In this document: piece after piece, positions 61,898-64,000 of the stretch
How positions within the stretch are numbered: the stretch's first letter is position 1
Layout of the letters: each line of letters starts with the position of its first letter
Assembly: GCF_003123745.1 (NCBI RefSeq)
Contig: NZ_QETB01000001.1
Coordinates: 496,001-560,000 of the forward strand
DNA length: 64,000 nucleotides
DNA from: Ancrocorticia populi
Lineage (GTDB): Bacteria; Actinomycetota; Actinomycetes; Actinomycetales; Actinomycetaceae
Direction: 5' to 3'
Translations under genes and position numbers: made by a program
Notes under the pieces: generated by a model
Databases searched by the model: none
What the model was told of the DNA's origin: nothing
The model's input: the letters and a program-made list of their open reading frames with translations, nothing else

Positions 61898-62728
61898 ATG
61901 ACCAATTCACAAGACCTGCTATCGATAGGCCAGTTCAGCACACTGAGCCGACTATCGATAAGGATGCTGCGCCATTACGACGCGAATGGCATCTTGGCAC
62001 CTGCTGAGATCGATCCTTGGACCGGGTATCGTCGCTACGCTCCTAGTCAATTAGCTGATGCAACGGTTATCAGGGATCTGCGTGATGCGGGCTTTGGAGT
62101 ATCCACGATTGGTGAGCTACTTGATGGACGCGGGACGCCCTCTTGGGACGAAGCTCTTGAAGCTCAACGGCGGGCACTGATCGAGGAAGCCCGCGCCAAC
62201 GAGCGACGACTTGAGCTAGTCAACCGCCTCTTGAGCCCCCCGAGCGAAATCGGGTCCATCACCATCACTAAGGAAACTGTTCCCGCAATGAACGTCGTAG
62301 TTCTGCGAGGTGTTGTGCCCTCATACGAAGACGAGCGAATTCTCTGGGGACAAATGATGCCAGCTGCCGCCGCACTGGGAATCAGCCCCGTCGGGCCGTG
62401 TGGGGTTATCGAGCACAACGATGAGTACCGGGAGTCAGACGTAGACCTCTCGATCTTCATACCCGTGCAACAAGGAACCACAGCTGAAGACCCACTTGAG
62501 ATACTGAACCTTCCTGAACGAGAATGCGCTGTTGCCACAGTCCGTGGGGCCTACAATCAGTTCTCTCTGGCCCACGACCTGATCGCCGACAAGATCGTCG
62601 AAGATGATCTGAGGCTTCCCGAGTCCAGTTCAATCGACGGCCACGCCTTCAACATTTACGTAACCGAGATGGGGGAAGTGTCAGAAGACGAGCTGATTAC
62701 GAAGATCTATCAACCACTGGGGACATGA
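61898..62728 (+). CDS. MerR-family regulator with GyrI-like effector domain (BmrR type)
   Basis: 276 aa. N-terminal MerR HTH (LSIGQFSTLSRLSIRMLRHY, DPWTGYRRYAPSQLADA), a dimerisation helix (EALEAQRRALIEEARANERR) and a C-terminal GyrI-like domain (VPAMNVVVLRGVVPSYEDER to VTEMGEVSEDEL). BmrR-like proteins bind hydrophobic cations and activate efflux. Here the only neighbour in the same direction is the BtrH-like gene, which it may regulate. AAGGAAG precedes the ATG. Confidence 0.88.
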   Translation: MTNSQDLLSIGQFSTLSRLSIRMLRHYDANGILAPAEIDPWTGYRRYAPSQLADATVIRDLRDAGFGVSTIGELLDGRGTPSWDEALEAQRRALIEEARANERRLELVNRLLSPPSEIGSITITKETVPAMNVVVLRGVVPSYEDERILWGQMMPAAAALGISPVGPCGVIEHNDEYRESDVDLSIFIPVQQGTTAEDPLEILNLPERECAVATVRGAYNQFSLAHDLIADKIVEDDLRLPESSSIDGHAFNIYVTEMGEVSEDELITKIYQPLGT

Positions 62729-62756
62729 TTGCCGAGAGGTTCGTGCTGCACGGAAT

Positions 62757-62785
62757 ACGGTGGAGTTCCGCTTTAACGTTTAACG
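62757..62785 (+). repeat. VEFRFN repeat, copy 3
   Basis: This 29-bp stretch matches 58919-58947 with 4 mismatches and would encode VEFRFNV plus stop. No gene precedes it in that frame. It borders the FitAB-type pair. Confidence 0.6.
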
Positions 62786-62891
62786 CTCCCAATGTTTAAG
62801 CCGTGACTCGCCAGCGACATTGGGGTTAGGTGGCTGAAAAAGCGCCACGTAAGGGGAATCCGATCACCTCTAGTGGGGTTGCATGTAGGGC

Positions 62892-62909
62892 GCTATCATA
62901 GTTGATAGC
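62892..62909. promoter_or_regulatory. Operator-like inverted repeat of the fitAB-type pair
   Basis: GCTATCA-TAGT-TGATAGC, a perfect 7-bp inverted repeat 17 bp before the antitoxin start. FitA- and VapB-type antitoxins bind such repeats to repress their own operons; it overlaps a possible -10 (TATCAT). Confidence 0.6.
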
Positions 62910-62926
62910 AAAGGGGGTGATCGCCT

Positions 62927-63160
62927 ATGTCATCCATCGTGGTTCGCGGTCTCGATGACGCCGTCAAACAGGAGATCGCCGCGCAGGCGAAGGAGCACGG
63001 CAGGTCAATGGAGGCCGAGGTTCGCGCGATCCTTACCAAGGCCGCGCGGAGACCGCACATCGGGGTTGCGCTGCTGGCTGCGGCGCAGGACGTCGGCGGT
63101 ATCGACGGCCTGCCTGTCCCGGCGCGCGATGACGTCGCGAGGGCGGTGGAGTTCGAGTGA
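62927..63160 (+). CDS. FitA-like antitoxin (ribbon-helix-helix)
   Basis: 77 aa. SSIVVRGLDDAVKQEIAAQA and EHGRSMEAEVRAILTKA match the FitA/Arc-type ribbon-helix-helix of VapBC antitoxins; the tail wraps the PIN toxin. AAGGGGGTGAT serves as a ribosome binding site. It overlaps the toxin gene by 4 bp (GTGA). Confidence 0.9.
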   Translation: MSSIVVRGLDDAVKQEIAAQAKEHGRSMEAEVRAILTKAARRPHIGVALLAAAQDVGGIDGLPVPARDDVARAVEFE

Positions 63161-63582
63161 TCGTCCTCGACACGAATGTCATCTCGGAGATTTTCCGGCC
63201 GTCGCCGGAGCCGCGCGTGGTGGATTGGCTAAGTGCACTGGCGGATGATGTCGCGATAACGTCCGTGACGCTCGCCGAGCTGTTGGCAGGCGTTCGGCAG
63301 CTTTCTGATGGTCGGCGCAAGGAAGCACTTGCTAGAAGCATTGATGCGGCGCTTGAGCCGTATCGGGGCAGTAGCGCTGTGCTACCGTTCGATGACGTGG
63401 CGGCTGATCGGTATGCTGATGTGCTTGTGGCTCGGAAGAATGCGGGAGCGCCCATTAGCACAGCCGACGCGCAGATCGCAGCGATCTGCCTGGCTCATCG
63501 GGCGGTTTGCGCCACACGTAACGTGAAGGACTTCGCTCACACCGGCGTTGAACTGGTTGATCCGTGGAAGGCCAGCGCATGA
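63157..63582 (+). CDS. FitB/VapC-family PIN-domain toxin
   Basis: 141 aa PIN ribonuclease. Acidic active-site residues are in VLDTNVISE (Asp5), TLAELLAG (Glu), STADAQIAAI (Asp) and ATRNVKDF (Asp), all present. VapC toxins cleave tRNA or rRNA. GTG start overlapping the antitoxin stop. Confidence 0.93.
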   Translation: MIVLDTNVISEIFRPSPEPRVVDWLSALADDVAITSVTLAELLAGVRQLSDGRRKEALARSIDAALEPYRGSSAVLPFDDVAADRYADVLVARKNAGAPISTADAQIAAICLAHRAVCATRNVKDFAHTGVELVDPWKASA

Positions 63583-63583
63583 A

Positions 63584-63685
63584 CCATCGTTCGCTCTAGA
63601 TCGTCGCCCGTGGGACTTCACTGAGGAAGCCAAAGCGTGGTTGAACCTCAGTTTCGCGTTTAAGCGAGTGGCATTGCGGAGTTAG
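63584..63685 (+). pseudogene. Possible IS630-type transposase fragment
   Basis: One frame reads ALDRRPWDFTEEAKAWLNL followed by SFAFKRVALRS and a stop. The first part resembles the helix-turn-helix region of IS630-family transposases (L-PEAKAWL pattern). It is short and unsupported by terminal repeats, so the call is tentative. Confidence 0.3.
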
Positions 63686-63725
63686 CACTTGTTCGCGGGG
63701 CTAAGATCCGACGTCGTCGAAAAAG

Positions 63726-64000
63726 CTAAAACACTAAAACAATCCCGGGCGGGGATAAGCCTAGAGTCCTGCCAATGCTGACAGCCGAAAAACCGGTTTG
63801 GCTAGTGATTGCGTCGCCTCGGTGCTGGAACACAGCCGGTGCCACGACAATGCAGCCTGCGAGTGTGAGCTTGCGGTTGGCCTCGGCCATCTCGTGACGG
63901 AATCGGGCTGATCCGCAGATGCAGACGATCTTGGGTAATCCTTGTACAGAGGTGCTGAGTTCGGCGGGAACAGTCCAGTCGGGCGGAAGAAGTGGGGATG
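63726..64000 (-). pseudogene. Partial, probably broken nucleoside 2-deoxyribosyltransferase-like gene
   Basis: The minus frame is open to the window edge and contains LPKIVCICGSARFRHEMAEA then NRKLTLAGCIVVAPAVFQHR, the opening of small nucleoside-deoxyribosyltransferase-like proteins often found in phages and mobile elements. After GDAIT the expected sequence is lost and an unrelated tail ends at 63726. The true start lies beyond the window or near the edge. The 63686-63725 gap shows nothing. Confidence 0.5.

Overview
The window is a high-GC Gram-positive (actinobacterial) chromosome segment with moderate GC for the phylum. Evidence: an Rv1086-type short-chain cis-prenyl transferase, actinobacterial MenC, a DUF501-ppx pair behind a DivIC/FtsB-like gene, DUF222/HNH proteins, frequent GTG/TTG starts, and many genes whose -10 box sits 6-7 nt before the start codon (leaderless mRNAs). 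Synteny (mfd-lipoprotein-eno-divIC-DUF501-ppx-nhaA) and gene content suggest Actinomycetaceae, perhaps Trueperella/Arcanobacterium-like; the genus is a guess.

Layout. 0-4.1 kb: end of an acyl-CoA synthetase, then a minus-strand cluster FGGY kinase - GpsA-like dehydrogenase - DeoR regulator (sugar/polyol pathway, substrate unknown). 4.3-9.9 kb: menaquinone genes menC-menD and menF, interrupted by a frameshifted DUF222/HNH gene. 10-13.4 kb: MarR regulator and a TetR-ABC exporter operon. 13.4-15.6 kb: tRNA-Gln, an unusually short glmU, prs. 15.6-17 kb: a small island between a decayed copy of the gapA 3' end and intact gapA, carrying a secreted glycine-rich Cys protein and a two-helix membrane protein. 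17-20.3 kb: gapA, TetR, a mazEF-type pair, a GNAT enzyme, a TauE/SafE remnant. 20.3-30.6 kb: core housekeeping run rplY, pth, mfd, SurA-like lipoprotein, eno, divIC-like, DUF501, ppx, nhaA. 30.7-35.7 kb: tRNA-Leu, an ABC ATPase whose permease has decayed, a carbohydrate ABC importer with a nonsense codon in its second permease, and a sugar acetyltransferase. 35.8-43.2 kb: two oxidoreductases, an RpiR regulator facing a fumarase-superfamily lyase plus DcuC-type carrier, and an ABC-2 transporter. 43.4-58.1 kb: Bax-inhibitor-1 protein, FKBP, short UvrA-like ATPase, msrA, greA, TrhA/hemolysin III, prenyl transferase, xseA-xseB-pfkB operon, ispH, AlkD, AraC/GyrI regulator, rmuC, ychF.

58.1-64 kb is accessory DNA: a small hypothetical, an HNH protein, an NTF2-like fragment, an AAA/DUF4143 ATPase, a BtrH/C39-like cysteine protein with a MerR-GyrI regulator, a FitAB-type toxin-antitoxin pair, and gene debris. 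Three copies of one gene 3' end (encoding VEFRFN plus stop) punctuate it and look like module borders.

Features that most deserve follow-up: the gapA-flanked island with its possible G-tract frameshift, the truncated GlmU, the 3'-end repeats of the accessory region, the BtrH-like gene pair, and several single-residue or single-codon lesions (MalG stop, PfkB GAGA). All calls are from reading the sequence; no database search was run.
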